Numbered from the stretch's first letter, positions 1 through 8,397 are shown. The stretch is 64,000 bases of DNA from Haliscomenobacter sp. (GCF_016718685.1 NZ_JADKCX010000024.1:39148-103147), one strand, 5' to 3'. Translations and numbers: made by a program. Notes: generated from the sequence alone by a model not told the origin.

Positions 1-1
1 A

Positions 2-379
2 TTGACTACGGGCTTTTACCGCAAAGTAACCGACATTATCCTTGAGCGCCTAGGGTGGTTGCAAGGCCTGGATGAACATTACCTCAACACTGGAAATTCG
101 GTTATTGACTGTTCAATTTCCAGCGACCAGGTAAGCAACGGAAGACCGGCTCCGGATATGATCTTTAAAGCCATGGCGATGTTGAACATTTCAACAGCTG
201 AAAAAGTAATCAATATTGGAGATACCCCTTCGGACATCCAATCCGGGAAAAACGCTAGGACTGCTTACAATCTTGCGGTAAGCAATGGAACTCATCCTGC
301 TGAGCTTCTCCTACCTCACCATCCAGATAAGCTACTGGAAACCACCGCGGGACTTATCGAGTTCATTAAAATATTATAA
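2..379 (+). CDS. HAD-family phosphatase (phosphonatase-like), C-terminal part
   Basis: The reading frame is already open at the left edge, so the nucleophile motif and the true start lie outside the window. What remains shows late HAD motifs: TTGF close to the edge (motif II-like region), the lysine-bearing segment GRPAPDMIF, and the motif III/IV acidic loop GDTPSDIQSG, which places the Mg2+-binding aspartates. The tail AVSNGTHPAELL is typical of phosphonatase-like HAD hydrolases (PhnX relatives), in which the end of the core domain is followed by a terminal helix. This family hydrolyses phosphoesters or the C-P bond of phosphonoacetaldehyde in the cytoplasm. Without the cap domain the substrate cannot be told. 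No neighbour supports phosphonate metabolism. Confidence 0.8.
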   Translation: MTTGFYRKVTDIILERLGWLQGLDEHYLNTGNSVIDCSISSDQVSNGRPAPDMIFKAMAMLNISTAEKVINIGDTPSDIQSGKNARTAYNLAVSNGTHPAELLLPHHPDKLLETTAGLIEFIKIL

Positions 380-583
380 CTCCGCTAGTTATTATTGTAT
401 TAGAAGAATGTTACAGAAAAATATTTATCTGATTAAAAAAAATCTGATTAAAGCTTCCCTAGTTTATAAAAAACATTTACATTTGCTTTACGGACGCTGT
501 GAAAATTTACGCCCAGCGAAAAAAAATTGATTTATTTTTAACTTATAATAAATAAATTTTTAACTTTGCGGCGCAATTTTTTA

Positions 584-615
584 TTTGCATCATTCATAAA
601 ATAGTATTACATTTG
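584..615 (+). promoter_or_regulatory. Bacteroidota-type promoter (TTTG-N20-TACATTTG)
   Basis: TTTG at 584-587 is followed after exactly 20 bases by TACATTTG at 608-615, a full match to the primary sigma factor consensus TTG-N19-21-TAnnTTTG of Bacteroidota. Transcription should begin near 622, close to a short ORF and about 115 bases before a strong terminator. A second isolated TAACTTTG at 561-568 has no matching upstream box. Confidence 0.65.
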
Positions 616-630
616 CCTTGAGTTACTCTA

Positions 631-714
631 TTGTCAATAGATCAACCCAAACTGGGCGAAATCACCAACGAATTCTCCGTTATTGATTTCGAGAATCTCG
701 ATAAAGAGCATTAA
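631..714 (+). CDS. possible 27-residue small protein or leader ORF
   Basis: A TTG-initiated frame encodes an acidic 27-residue peptide beginning SIDQPKLGE and ending LDKEH. It lies about 10 bases after the predicted start site and about 20 bases before a terminator, and fills most of a predicted 150-base transcript. I recognise no family. It could be a real small protein, a leader peptide of an attenuator ahead of the nucleotidase gene, or a chance frame within a small RNA. The opposite strand also holds a short open frame here. TTG as start and the short length keep confidence low. Confidence 0.3.
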   Translation: MSIDQPKLGEITNEFSVIDFENLDKEH

Positions 715-735
715 CTGGGGTTTAGTTTTACTTAG

Positions 736-768
736 GGCCGGGGTCTCAATGACCTTCCGGTCTTTTTT
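736..768 (+). terminator. intrinsic terminator upstream of the 5'-nucleotidase gene
   Basis: The arms at 736-745 and 751-762 pair as a GC-rich stem (GGCCGG/CCGGTC plus GGTC/GACC, with a two-base TT bulge) around a five-base loop. Six T residues follow at 763-768. It closes the small transcription unit beginning near 622, or could act as an attenuator for the gene that starts 20 bases later. Confidence 0.75.
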
Positions 769-789
769 ATTTGTATATTTTGGCCTACC

Positions 790-2343
790 TTGTATTCCAA
801 AACCTTGTATGAAAAATTGATGCCCATTGGGCTACTTCTGCTCTTGCCATTGCTATGGGGCTGTGCAGTCAAAGCACCTCAACTTACCCCTCAACCCATC
901 GACTTTATCCTGCTTCAACTCAATGATGTATACGAAATAGCACCACTGGAAGGTGGCAATGCCGGTGGACTCGCCAGGGTAGCCAGCCTGCGCAAAGATT
1001 TGCTCAAAGAGACTCCCAACGTGGTTACCGTCATCGCCGGTGATTTTCTTTCACCCAGTCTTATCGCCAATTTGAGTCTTGAAACTGGCGAAAAAATTGC
1101 TGGACTGCAAATGATTGAGACCCTCAATGCCATGGGCCTGGATTACGCAACTTTTGGCAATCACGAGTTTGATTTGCGGGATTCTGCGTTATTACAAAAA
1201 AGGATCAACCAATGCAACTTCCGTTATGTGACAGCCAATGTGCGCCGGGTCTATACGGGCGGAGCGATTGCGCCTTTCAAACAAATGGTCAAGGGAAAAT
1301 CAGAGCTAGTGCCCGATTTCATTACCCACACTTTTAAAAACAGCCTGGGTGATTCCATGAGATTGGCCCTTACTGGTCTTTTGTTGCCTTTTACCAAACG
1401 TCCCTATGTGCACTATTTGCCGATAGAAGAAAATTTCCGCCGGGTTATTACTCAAGCCAAAACCCAAAGTGATGTCTTGGTAGCACTCACCCACCTCTCC
1501 GCAGCCGATGACCGGGCCCTGGCTGCAGCCGTGCCTGGCGTACCTTTGTTCATGGGAGGCCATGACCACAACCACCAGGATCACTACGTAGAAAATACCA
1601 TCATCACCAAAGCAGACGCCAATGCCAAAACGGTGTACATTCACCGCTGTCGGTTTGACCCCCAATCCAAACTCTTGCGCATCCAGTCTTCTCTAAAATA
1701 CATCAACGCCGCCATTCCTTCTGACCCGACGACCCAGGCTGTGGTGGACAAATGGGTGTCCAAAGTAGACCAAACCCTGCGCAGCAACGGATATCAGCCG
1801 GAACTCAAGCTGGCCGACCTCAAAGAAACCTTGGAATGTAAGGAAAGCGATATACGCAGTAGACAAACCAACTTTGGGGACATGACGGTTCAAGCCATGG
1901 AAAATGCCTGGCCTGGTGCCGACGCATACCTGATCAACTCCGGTTCCATGCGTATGGACGACGACTTGTCCGGATCCATCACCGTTTATGATGTGGTGCG
2001 GTCTTTTCCTTTCGGCGGTGGTTTTGCCCGCCAAGAACTTCCTGGATCGGAATTGAAAAACCTGCTCGACGTAGGTTTGGAGAAAAATCGGGGAGAAGGA
2101 GGCTATTTACAAGTAGGACACATCAGCAAAGTCAATGGCAACTGGCAGATTCGCGGCAAAGCCATCGACGACAAACAACTCTACAAAATAGTGATTTCAT
2201 CCTTTGTTGCTGCAGGCAGCGAAGCTAACCTGGGCTTTCTGGCCAAATACAAAGCCGATGAACCCAAAATGCTCACTACCGTTAAAGGCAAACAGGTTAA
2301 AAATGATGTGCGGGATGTGGTGATTGCGTTTTATAAGAATTAA
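790..2343 (+). CDS. 5'-nucleotidase/metallophosphatase lipoprotein (UshA-like)
   Basis: Predicted exported enzyme that hydrolyses nucleotides or related phosphoesters. A hydrophobic segment ends in the lipobox LLWGC (Cys25). The TTG start gives a lysine-containing n-region; an internal ATG at 820 would leave no positive charge before the hydrophobic core, so 790 is preferred. The metallophosphatase domain has NDVYE (about 45), GGLARV, AGDF, GNHEFD (about 122), THLS and GGHDHN (about 256). The C-terminal 5'-nucleotidase domain has INSGSMR and the FPFGG substrate-binding region. The first motif has tyrosine where UshA has the metal-ligand histidine (NDxH). The length of 517 residues is normal for the two-domain family. 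Confidence 0.88.
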   Translation: MYSKTLYEKLMPIGLLLLLPLLWGCAVKAPQLTPQPIDFILLQLNDVYEIAPLEGGNAGGLARVASLRKDLLKETPNVVTVIAGDFLSPSLIANLSLETGEKIAGLQMIETLNAMGLDYATFGNHEFDLRDSALLQKRINQCNFRYVTANVRRVYTGGAIAPFKQMVKGKSELVPDFITHTFKNSLGDSMRLALTGLLLPFTKRPYVHYLPIEENFRRVITQAKTQSDVLVALTHLSAADDRALAAAVPGVPLFMGGHDHNHQDHYVENTIITKADANAKTVYIHRCRFDPQSKLLRIQSSLKYINAAIPSDPTTQAVVDKWVSKVDQTLRSNGYQPELKLADLKETLECKESDIRSRQTNFGDMTVQAMENAWPGADAYLINSGSMRMDDDLSGSITVYDVVRSFPFGGGFARQELPGSELKNLLDVGLEKNRGEGGYLQVGHISKVNGNWQIRGKAIDDKQLYKIVISSFVAAGSEANLGFLAKYKADEPKMLTTVKGKQVKNDVRDVVIAFYKN

Positions 2344-2441
2344 GGGGCTCAGGGGTTCGTCGTTCGAGGGTTCGGGGGTTGGCACACAATTGAGTGTAAC
2401 CCTCGAACCCTCGAACGCCGAACCCTCGAACCCCCGAACCC
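2344..2441. repeat. iterated GGGTTCGA hairpin repeat, copy 1
   Basis: The 98 bases between two convergent genes consist of tandem 7-8-base units of the GGGTTCGA type on the left and their complements on the right, folding into a long imperfect hairpin around an AT-richer centre. The first unit starts right after the TAA of the nucleotidase gene and the last ends at the stop of the BNR gene. Related copies lie at 7551-7632 and 22344-22437. Placement at 3' ends suggests bidirectional termination or mRNA end protection (inference). Confidence 0.8.
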
Positions 2442-5400
2442 CTATTCCATCACCGCTGGCAAATTCAAGCCCTTAAACGCCGCGTTGTACCCCTGAATTT
2501 CCTGCTTGAGGGCTTGCAAGGATTGTTGGTGTTTCATCCATTCGGCACTCAAATCAGCCAAACGGTCACGGGTACCCTGGGTAATGCGCGGATCGTGTGC
2601 ATCCACTTTGCCGCGTACATCAAACAGCTCGACACTGAGTTTGCTCGGCCAGTTGATTACATCCTGACCATTTTTGGTGCGGGGCTCAATCAAATTACTT
2701 TCCAATGCATTGATTTTTTTGACCAGATCCTGGCCTTTTTTCAAAACATCGGCAGCGGTGTTGTTGTCTTTGAGCACTTCATTGTAGGCTTCTACCTGTT
2801 TTCTAACCTTCCTGAGTTGAGCAACTGCCTTGTGAATGTCATTGATGTGCGTTCCTAAGGTTTGTAGCATGGCCTGCTGGGCTTGCCAATCGGTGGCACT
2901 GTTGGTCAAACGAGGATCGGGCAAAACCGTTACCATTTGCTCCGAAACCTGGCCTCGATGGCTCAGTCGAAGTTTGTATTGACCCGGGGCGACGCGGTGC
3001 CCACGGTAGTCGCCATAGATGAATACACCGGGCACGTCTAACAAACCGTCGGTTCTAAAATCCCAGGCAAACCGATTGATGCCTGCCGCTGACGGAAGTA
3101 CGGGTTCAGGAGCCGGCCCACCCGGATAAGGTTTGAAGTTTTCATCTTTTTTATTGCTGAGTTTGCGGATGACCTTTCCTGTTGCATCCAACACTTCAAT
3201 GCGCAATAAATTAGTATCAGCTTTTTCTTTGAGGTAGTAGTCAAAAATGACGCCCTCGGCTGGGTTCATGCCAATACCTGGCGCACCTTCACCCGACAAA
3301 TAAGCCGAGCCCCCACTAAAACGGCGACTGGCCTGGGGTTTGAACAACAATGCTGTAGCCGTACCAATCACCCCTTTGGCTTGTTGCAAAGCCCCTAGGT
3401 CATCCAAAATCCAGAAAGCCCGACCCGCAGTAGAAGCCACCAAGTCGTTGTTGCGGATTTGCAAATCGGTGACGGGTACTACCGGCAAATTGAGTTGTAG
3501 TCGGTTCCATTGCTGACCACCATCGTAAGAAATGTAAAAACCCCGCTCGGCTCCGCCGTACAACAAACCTTTGGTCTGTTTGTCTTCCCGAATGACTTTG
3601 ATGAAATCGTCGGAGTCAACTCCAGTAGCAATTTTGCTCCAGGTTTTGCCGTAATCGGTGGTTTTGTAGGTATATGAAACGAAATCGTTGAACTTGTAGC
3701 GGGTTGCCGAAATATAAGCAGTTCCAGGGTCGTGGGGTGATACCTCAATCGATTGGATCATACTTTCGGGCAGGTCCTTTGGCGTGACGTTGCTCCAGGT
3801 ACGGCCATCATCACGGGTCAGGTACACCAGTCCACAATCCGAGCCGGTATAGATCACCCCTTTTTCCAAACTGGATTCAATCAGGTAATAGATGGTGTTG
3901 TAGTTTTCACCCCCGGCACCTTCATTGGTCAGCGGGCCACCACCAATGTCTTGCTTGGTCGTATCGTTGCGCGTGAGGTCGGGGCTGATTTTTTCCCAAC
4001 TCAATCCAGCATCGCGGGTGCGGAAAACAACGTTGCCCGTGTGATAGATCACTTTGGGGTCATGCGGCGAACTGACGATGGGTGCATTCCAGTTGAAGCG
4101 GTACTTCATCTGTTTGGGTGGATTGGCCAGGTTCAAGGAAGAATAAGCCATCACGTCCTTGCGCTCATTGGTGCGGGTATCCAAGGCTTCAATCAGGCCC
4201 TGGTAACAGCCCCCCAACATGACTTCGGGATTATTGGGGTCAAAGGCGATAAAGGCACTTTCGCATCCTGGCCCTTCAAACCAATCGGTTTGGGTAATGC
4301 CACCGCCATTGTTGCGACTGGCAATGACCACCGAAGTGTTGTCTTGTTGGCCTCCATATACCCGATATGGAAACAGGTTGTCGGTATTGACCCGATAAAA
4401 CTGTGCGGTAGGTTGATTGCCCTGACTTGACCAACTGCGGCCAGCATTGAAGGAAACCTCCCCTCCCCCATCGTCGCCCAAAATCATGTTCTGGTTGTTG
4501 TTGGGGTTGATCCACAAGTCGTGGGTATCGCCATGACCGACCCGGATGGTGCTGAACGTGCGTCCGCCATCAATCGAGCGCGTCATGGGCGCATTGAGGA
4601 CGTAGACAATATCGGCATTACGGGGATCGGCAAACACCTCCATATAGTACCAGGAACGCGAGTTGATGTTTTGATCGGAGCTCAATAAGGTCCAGGATTC
4701 CCCGCCGTTGTCGGAGCGGTACAAACCCGCTTTGGATTTTTCGGCCTCCACAATGGCAAAAACGCGGCTGGGGTTAACGGGAGAAACGGAGACTCCGATT
4801 TTACCCATTTCTTTGGGCAAACCTTCGTCAATTTTTTTCCAGGTTTCTCCACCGTCGGTTGATTTCCAAATCATGGAGCCGGGGCCACCGCTTTCTACCT
4901 TCCAGGGGGTGCGGCGGTGTTGCCAGGTAGCGGCATACAAGATGCGCGGATTGGTTCGATCCATACTCAGGCTGGAAGCGCCGGAGTTTTCGTCGACGTA
5001 CAATACTTTTTTCCAGGTTGTGCCCCCATCGGAAGACTTGTAAATTCCCCGATCGGCGCCAGGCCCATGCAGGGGGCCTTGTGCCGCAACATAGACAAGA
5101 TCGGGATTGTGGGGATGCACCACCACGTCGGAGATGTGGCGGGTTTTTTCCAAACCCATGTTTTTCCAGGTTTTGCCCGCATCAACGGATTTGTATACGC
5201 CATCGCCATAGGTGGTCATCACGCCACGAACGGCGTGCTCGCCCATGCCCACATAAATGACATTGGGATCCGAATCGGCTACCGCAATATCGCCTATCGA
5301 ACTGGATTTGAATTGGCCATCGGAGATGTTGCGCCAGTTGAGGCCAGCGTCTTCGGTTTTCCACAGACCACCTCCCGTATACCCGCAATAGTACAGGTTT

Positions 5401-5609
5401 TCATTTTGGATGACGCCTGAAACAGCATTGGAACGCCCGCCGCGAAAAGGGCCGATGTTGCGCCAACGCAGTCCAGCATAGTTTTTGGCATCAAAGGTAT
5501 TGGTGCTGGGCGGCGGTGTAGCTGGTGCCGGGGCATTCTTTTTTTGTCCCCAAAGGTTGTTGCTGAGCAGCAATAGCCCAATCAGTAAGAGCTTGTAAAG
5601 GTTTTGCAT
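2442..5609 (-). CDS. secreted BNR/Asp-box repeat protein (sortilin-VPS10-like propeller)
   Basis: A very long exported protein of about 1055 residues. The start at 5609 gives a clean signal peptide (MQNLYKLLLIGLLLLS...LWGQ); an upstream in-frame start adds 21 residues that do not look like a signal. After a proline-rich linker the protein begins with LRWRNIGPFRGGRSNA, a hallmark of a Bacteroidota family annotated as glycosyl hydrolase or sortilin-like. At least nine Asp-box repeats (SxDxGxxW) follow, e.g. TEDAGLNW, SSDGGTTW, STDGGETW and TRDDGRTW, implying one or two beta-propellers, then a C-terminal domain with a helical, charged tail. No enzymatic activity is established for this family, so the glycosidase label should not be trusted. 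Ends abut the hairpin repeat. Confidence 0.85.
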   Translation of the reverse strand: MQNLYKLLLIGLLLLSNNLWGQKKNAPAPATPPPSTNTFDAKNYAGLRWRNIGPFRGGRSNAVSGVIQNENLYYCGYTGGGLWKTEDAGLNWRNISDGQFKSSSIGDIAVADSDPNVIYVGMGEHAVRGVMTTYGDGVYKSVDAGKTWKNMGLEKTRHISDVVVHPHNPDLVYVAAQGPLHGPGADRGIYKSSDGGTTWKKVLYVDENSGASSLSMDRTNPRILYAATWQHRRTPWKVESGGPGSMIWKSTDGGETWKKIDEGLPKEMGKIGVSVSPVNPSRVFAIVEAEKSKAGLYRSDNGGESWTLLSSDQNINSRSWYYMEVFADPRNADIVYVLNAPMTRSIDGGRTFSTIRVGHGDTHDLWINPNNNQNMILGDDGGGEVSFNAGRSWSSQGNQPTAQFYRVNTDNLFPYRVYGGQQDNTSVVIASRNNGGGITQTDWFEGPGCESAFIAFDPNNPEVMLGGCYQGLIEALDTRTNERKDVMAYSSLNLANPPKQMKYRFNWNAPIVSSPHDPKVIYHTGNVVFRTRDAGLSWEKISPDLTRNDTTKQDIGGGPLTNEGAGGENYNTIYYLIESSLEKGVIYTGSDCGLVYLTRDDGRTWSNVTPKDLPESMIQSIEVSPHDPGTAYISATRYKFNDFVSYTYKTTDYGKTWSKIATGVDSDDFIKVIREDKQTKGLLYGGAERGFYISYDGGQQWNRLQLNLPVVPVTDLQIRNNDLVASTAGRAFWILDDLGALQQAKGVIGTATALLFKPQASRRFSGGSAYLSGEGAPGIGMNPAEGVIFDYYLKEKADTNLLRIEVLDATGKVIRKLSNKKDENFKPYPGGPAPEPVLPSAAGINRFAWDFRTDGLLDVPGVFIYGDYRGHRVAPGQYKLRLSHRGQVSEQMVTVLPDPRLTNSATDWQAQQAMLQTLGTHINDIHKAVAQLRKVRKQVEAYNEVLKDNNTAADVLKKGQDLVKKINALESNLIEPRTKNGQDVINWPSKLSVELFDVRGKVDAHDPRITQGTRDRLADLSAEWMKHQQSLQALKQEIQGYNAAFKGLNLPAVME

Positions 5610-5634
5610 GATTTTGGTCAGGTTATGTAGACAT

Positions 5635-5674
5635 AAGTGAAGGGACGGTAAAAATGAATACCGTCCCTTCACTT
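5635..5674. terminator. 16-bp perfect inverted repeat between Nudix and BNR genes
   Basis: Arms 5635-5650 and 5659-5674 are perfectly complementary over 16 bases (core GAAGGGACGGTA) with an 8-base loop. It lies 38 bases past the Nudix stop and 26 bases before the BNR start, both on the minus strand. No T-tract follows on that strand, so it may be a factor-independent stop of a weaker kind, an RNA stabiliser, or a 5' leader element of the BNR gene. Confidence 0.6.
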
Positions 5675-5711
5675 GATCAAAAATAGCAAACCCTTTGCAA
5701 GAATCTTTTAT

Positions 5712-6140
5712 TTATTTGGAAAGAATCTCCGAATAAAAATTCCCTTCCCGGTATTCATACAGCACGTGGCGAACCGTTGGGGTGAGGTTTTTGGGTAAAT
5801 TATCGAGGTAGAACCATTCTGCTTCCTTAAACTTGTGGGTTTCACGCGCTTGCAATTCTCCGTCCCAGTGGTAGGCTTTGAAGTACATGACGATGCGCTG
5901 TTGTTGATTTTTGATTTTGTGCAAAACGTGGACCAGGTGCAGGTCTTCGGGTTTGAGGACAATTCCGGCTTCTTCAAAACTTTCCCTGATTACGGATTGT
6001 CGTGCCGATTCACGCAATTCAACATTACCACCTACCAGCGTATAGTTGCCCCCATTGGGCTTTGTTTGTTTTAACAGCAAGATTTGCCCTTTGTGGTAAA
6101 GGATCAAACGCGCTTTGACATTGATGTTGCCCGAAATCAT
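5712..6140 (-). CDS. Nudix hydrolase
   Basis: Hydrolyses a nucleoside diphosphate linked to another moiety; the substrate is unknown. The Nudix box is complete: GNVELRESARQSVIRESFEE (about residues 43-62) followed by AGI, matching GX5EX7REUXEEXGU except for serine in the hydrophobic position. The start at 6140 (MISGNINVKARLIL) gives a 142-residue single-domain protein; a longer in-frame extension to 6254 adds a cysteine-rich, non-homologous-looking N-terminus and would read through a palindrome better seen as an operator. Downstream sits a 16-bp inverted repeat. Confidence 0.85.
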   Translation of the reverse strand: MISGNINVKARLILYHKGQILLLKQTKPNGGNYTLVGGNVELRESARQSVIRESFEEAGIVLKPEDLHLVHVLHKIKNQQQRIVMYFKAYHWDGELQARETHKFKEAEWFYLDNLPKNLTPTVRHVLYEYREGNFYSEILSK

Positions 6141-6197
6141 TGGTTTACCGGGTTTATAGGATGATCGTAGCTCCGTCGTTACAAATTTAAAGGCTAC

Positions 6198-6215
6198 ATA
6201 CCCCACGCGGGGTAT
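6198..6215. promoter_or_regulatory. palindrome upstream of Nudix gene
   Basis: ATACCCC and GGGGTAT flank a four-base centre (ACGC), about 58 bases before the Nudix start. Size and position suit a dimeric repressor or activator site; no regulator can be named. Confidence 0.35.
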
Positions 6216-6292
6216 AGAAGGCCAAATATAGCAACACTTGGGGAATCGGATCATTAAAACTTTACGATGACACTCAGCTAAGTATTTTTTAT

Positions 6293-6300
6293 TATTTTTG
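6293..6300 (+). promoter_or_regulatory. probable -7 element for cysteine synthase gene
   Basis: TATTTTTG matches TAnnTTTG and would start transcription about 62 bases before the ATG at 6369. There is no clear TTG box 19-21 bases upstream, so this is tentative. Confidence 0.4.
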
Positions 6301-6368
6301 TGGTTGATTTCCCGTGAACTTGCCTGAAATGTGCCATTAACCTTAACTATTTAACCAAAAGAGCGCTT

Positions 6369-7550
6369 ATGCATTACGAAAACGTTCTGGCGACCATAGG
6401 CAATACACCTTTGATTCGGATGAATCGTATTGCGCAGGAAATCCCGGCCAAAGTATTCGCGAAAGTAGAATCCTACAACCCCGGTCAAAGTGCCAAAGAT
6501 CGCATTGCCCTATTCATGATTGAAGAGGCAGAGCGTGCTGGCAAACTCAAACCAGGTGGCACCATTGTAGAAGCAACTTCCGGAAATACGGGTTTCAGCA
6601 TTGCTATGGTCAGTTCCATCAAGGGTTACCGTTGCATCCTCACCCTGACCAGCAAGGCTTCACCAGAAAAAATATCGCTGCTCAAATCCATGGGTGCCCA
6701 AGTGGTGATTTGTCCGGTTGATGTAGAACCCGCAGATCCTCGTTCTTATTATTCGGCAGCTGAACGCATCGCCCACGAAACGCCCAATTCTTTCTATTTG
6801 GCCCAGAATTTTAATCTGGACAATGCTGAAGCGCATTACCGCAGCACCGGGCCAGAGATTTGGAAACAAACCAGGGGTAAAATTACCCATTTCATCTGCT
6901 GTGCAGGCACAGGTGGAACCCTTTCGGGTACAGCACGTTACCTCAAAGAAAAAAATCCAGACATCAAAATCATCGGCGTAGATGCCTATGGCTCGGTGTT
7001 GAAAAAGTTTTGGGAAACCCACGAATATGACCCCAACGAAATCAAACCCTACAAGGTAGAAGGCTTGGGAAAAAACATCATCCCCCACAACATGAATTTT
7101 GAACTGGTGGATGATTTTGTTAAAGTCACTGACAAAGACAGCGCCTTTCAAACCCGTGATTTGGCCAAATACGAAGGCTTGATGGTCGGCTATTCTAGCG
7201 GATCGGCCATGCAGGCCGTATTTGAAATCGCGGATGAATTGACCAAAGATGACGTGGTGGTGGTGCTGTTTTCAGACCACGGTTCACGTTATCTGGGTAA
7301 AATTTTCAACGATGAGTGGATGGTTGAACAAGGCTGGCTGGAATGTGAACCCGCCGAGGCAGCAGCCGGAATGGGCAGTACACCGCCAGTGAAGCACTTC
7401 GAGCATTATGCCCCTGCCGAAGCAACCGGATCAGCGGCTTATTTCTACAGCTATGAAGCCATGCGCGATCGGTACATCAAATACTACCGCACGTATCGGC
7501 TGAAGTATAAAAAATACATTCGGCTGACGCGGCAGACGTTAGGGCTTTAG
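6369..7550 (+). CDS. PLP-dependent cysteine synthase / cystathionine beta-synthase family
   Basis: Fold-type II PLP enzyme of sulfur amino-acid metabolism. NPGQSAKDR carries the Schiff-base lysine Lys43, SGNTG (about 70) binds the substrate carboxylate, GTGGT (about 179) binds the PLP phosphate, and GLGKN occurs near 231. NPGQS rather than NPGGS recalls cystathionine beta-synthases. The protein has no C-terminal CBS pair but does have about 70 extra residues after the catalytic core, ending in a basic tyrosine-rich tail (RYIKYYRTYRLKYKKYIRL). It may make cysteine from O-acetylserine or cystathionine from serine and homocysteine; sequence alone does not decide. The gene is followed at once by a GGGTTCGA hairpin. 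Confidence 0.85.
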   Translation: MHYENVLATIGNTPLIRMNRIAQEIPAKVFAKVESYNPGQSAKDRIALFMIEEAERAGKLKPGGTIVEATSGNTGFSIAMVSSIKGYRCILTLTSKASPEKISLLKSMGAQVVICPVDVEPADPRSYYSAAERIAHETPNSFYLAQNFNLDNAEAHYRSTGPEIWKQTRGKITHFICCAGTGGTLSGTARYLKEKNPDIKIIGVDAYGSVLKKFWETHEYDPNEIKPYKVEGLGKNIIPHNMNFELVDDFVKVTDKDSAFQTRDLAKYEGLMVGYSSGSAMQAVFEIADELTKDDVVVVLFSDHGSRYLGKIFNDEWMVEQGWLECEPAEAAAGMGSTPPVKHFEHYAPAEATGSAAYFYSYEAMRDRYIKYYRTYRLKYKKYIRLTRQTLGL

Positions 7551-7632
7551 AGGTTCGGGGGTTCGTGGGTTCGAAGTTCGAGGGTTCAGCACCACTCCCG
7601 AACCCCCGAACTTCGAACCCTCGAACCCTCCG
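7551..7632. repeat. iterated GGGTTCGA hairpin repeat, copy 2
   Basis: Starts directly after the stop codon of the cysteine synthase gene. Left units (GGTTCGGGGGTTCG, GGGTTCGAAGTTCGAGG) are complementary to right units (CCCCCGAACTTCGAACCC) around a short centre. It has the same unit sequence as copies at 2344 and 22344 but a different unit order. Confidence 0.8.
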
Positions 7633-7647
7633 ATGATTTTTATTACC

Positions 7648-7678
7648 TTGACAAAACCATTCCCACCGCTTATTTTTG
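7648..7678 (+). promoter_or_regulatory. Bacteroidota promoter of the hydroxylase gene
   Basis: TTG at 7648-7650, a 20-base spacer, then TATTTTTG at 7671-7678 fully match the TTG-N19-21-TAnnTTTG consensus. Transcription would start near 7685, giving a leader of about 24 bases before the ATG at 7709. Confidence 0.75.
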
Positions 7679-7708
7679 CGCTGGAATAAAAAATATCCGA
7701 CCAAACAT

Positions 7709-8377
7709 ATGAAGACAGAAAAAACCAAAGCGTATTTGTCGAACGAAGATGTTTCTGTACCCTTGTTCAAAAACAAGTGGGTAGATCGTTTTACCCGTAC
7801 GCACATTGCGATTCCGGTGTCGATTTTCTTTGTGTATTCCGCTTGCTTGCTGTATTATACTGCGGCAAAAACCGAATTGACCTGGCCGGTGGTAACCGGG
7901 CTGTTTTTTGGAGGCTTGTTGTTGTTCACCTACGTAGAATACCTCGTACACCGCTACGTGTACCACATGGAGGGAGATACGCCTACCAAGAAAGAGGTGC
8001 AATACAAAATGCATGGCGTACACCACGATTATCCTAAGGACAAACAGCGTCTGGCGATGCCACCTTTTTTGAGCATCACCATTGCCACCATTTTGCTCCT
8101 GATCTTTGAATTGATCCTGGACAAATATTCCTTCTCGTTCCTGGCGGGATTTCTGGTAGGTTATGCCATGTATTTGCTGGTGCACTACTCGGTGCACATT
8201 TTCCGCATGCCCAACAATTTCATGAAAGCTTTGTGGATCAACCACTCCATTCACCACTATAGCCCGGAGGATGCCATGTTTGGCGTTTCTTCTCCGCTGT
8301 GGGATTACGTGTTTGGAACGACTCCGAAGAAGAAGGGGATTAAGACGGCGGAGATTGTGGTGAATGATAATCTCTGA
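7709..8377 (+). CDS. fatty acid hydroxylase / sterol desaturase family membrane enzyme
   Basis: Integral membrane di-iron hydroxylase of about 222 residues. The conserved histidine clusters are present: HRYVYH (about 82), HGVHH (about 101), HYSVH (about 159) and NHSIHH (about 178), interleaved with four or more hydrophobic segments. Family members hydroxylate fatty acyl chains of sphingolipids, carotenoids or sterols; Bacteroidota make sphingolipids and hydroxy fatty acids, so an acyl-chain 2-hydroxylase role is plausible but inferred. The ATG at 7709 fits the promoter; an upstream in-frame start would overlap the -7 box. Confidence 0.83.
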   Translation: MKTEKTKAYLSNEDVSVPLFKNKWVDRFTRTHIAIPVSIFFVYSACLLYYTAAKTELTWPVVTGLFFGGLLLFTYVEYLVHRYVYHMEGDTPTKKEVQYKMHGVHHDYPKDKQRLAMPPFLSITIATILLLIFELILDKYSFSFLAGFLVGYAMYLLVHYSVHIFRMPNNFMKALWINHSIHHYSPEDAMFGVSSPLWDYVFGTTPKKKGIKTAEIVVNDNL

Positions 8378-8397
8378 GGTTTCGTTTTTAAGGAATG

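Noticed and set aside
285..530. 81-codon plus-strand frame after the HAD gene
   Set aside because: Overlaps the HAD gene in another frame and runs through AT-rich DNA; lysine- and tyrosine-rich composition looks random.
2376..2395. TTGGCAC as a sigma-54 -24 element
   Set aside because: No GC at the -12 position at correct spacing, and it lies inside the hairpin between convergent genes.
2344..2441. GGTTCGA units as T-arms of tRNA genes
   Set aside because: GTTCGA resembles a tRNA T-loop, but there is no acceptor stem, anticodon arm or CCA context, and the units are iterated.
3753..4430. 225-codon plus-strand open frame opposite the BNR gene
   Set aside because: It is antisense to strongly supported Asp-box repeats; its hydrophobic/glycine mix is a shadow of the codon bias on the other strand.
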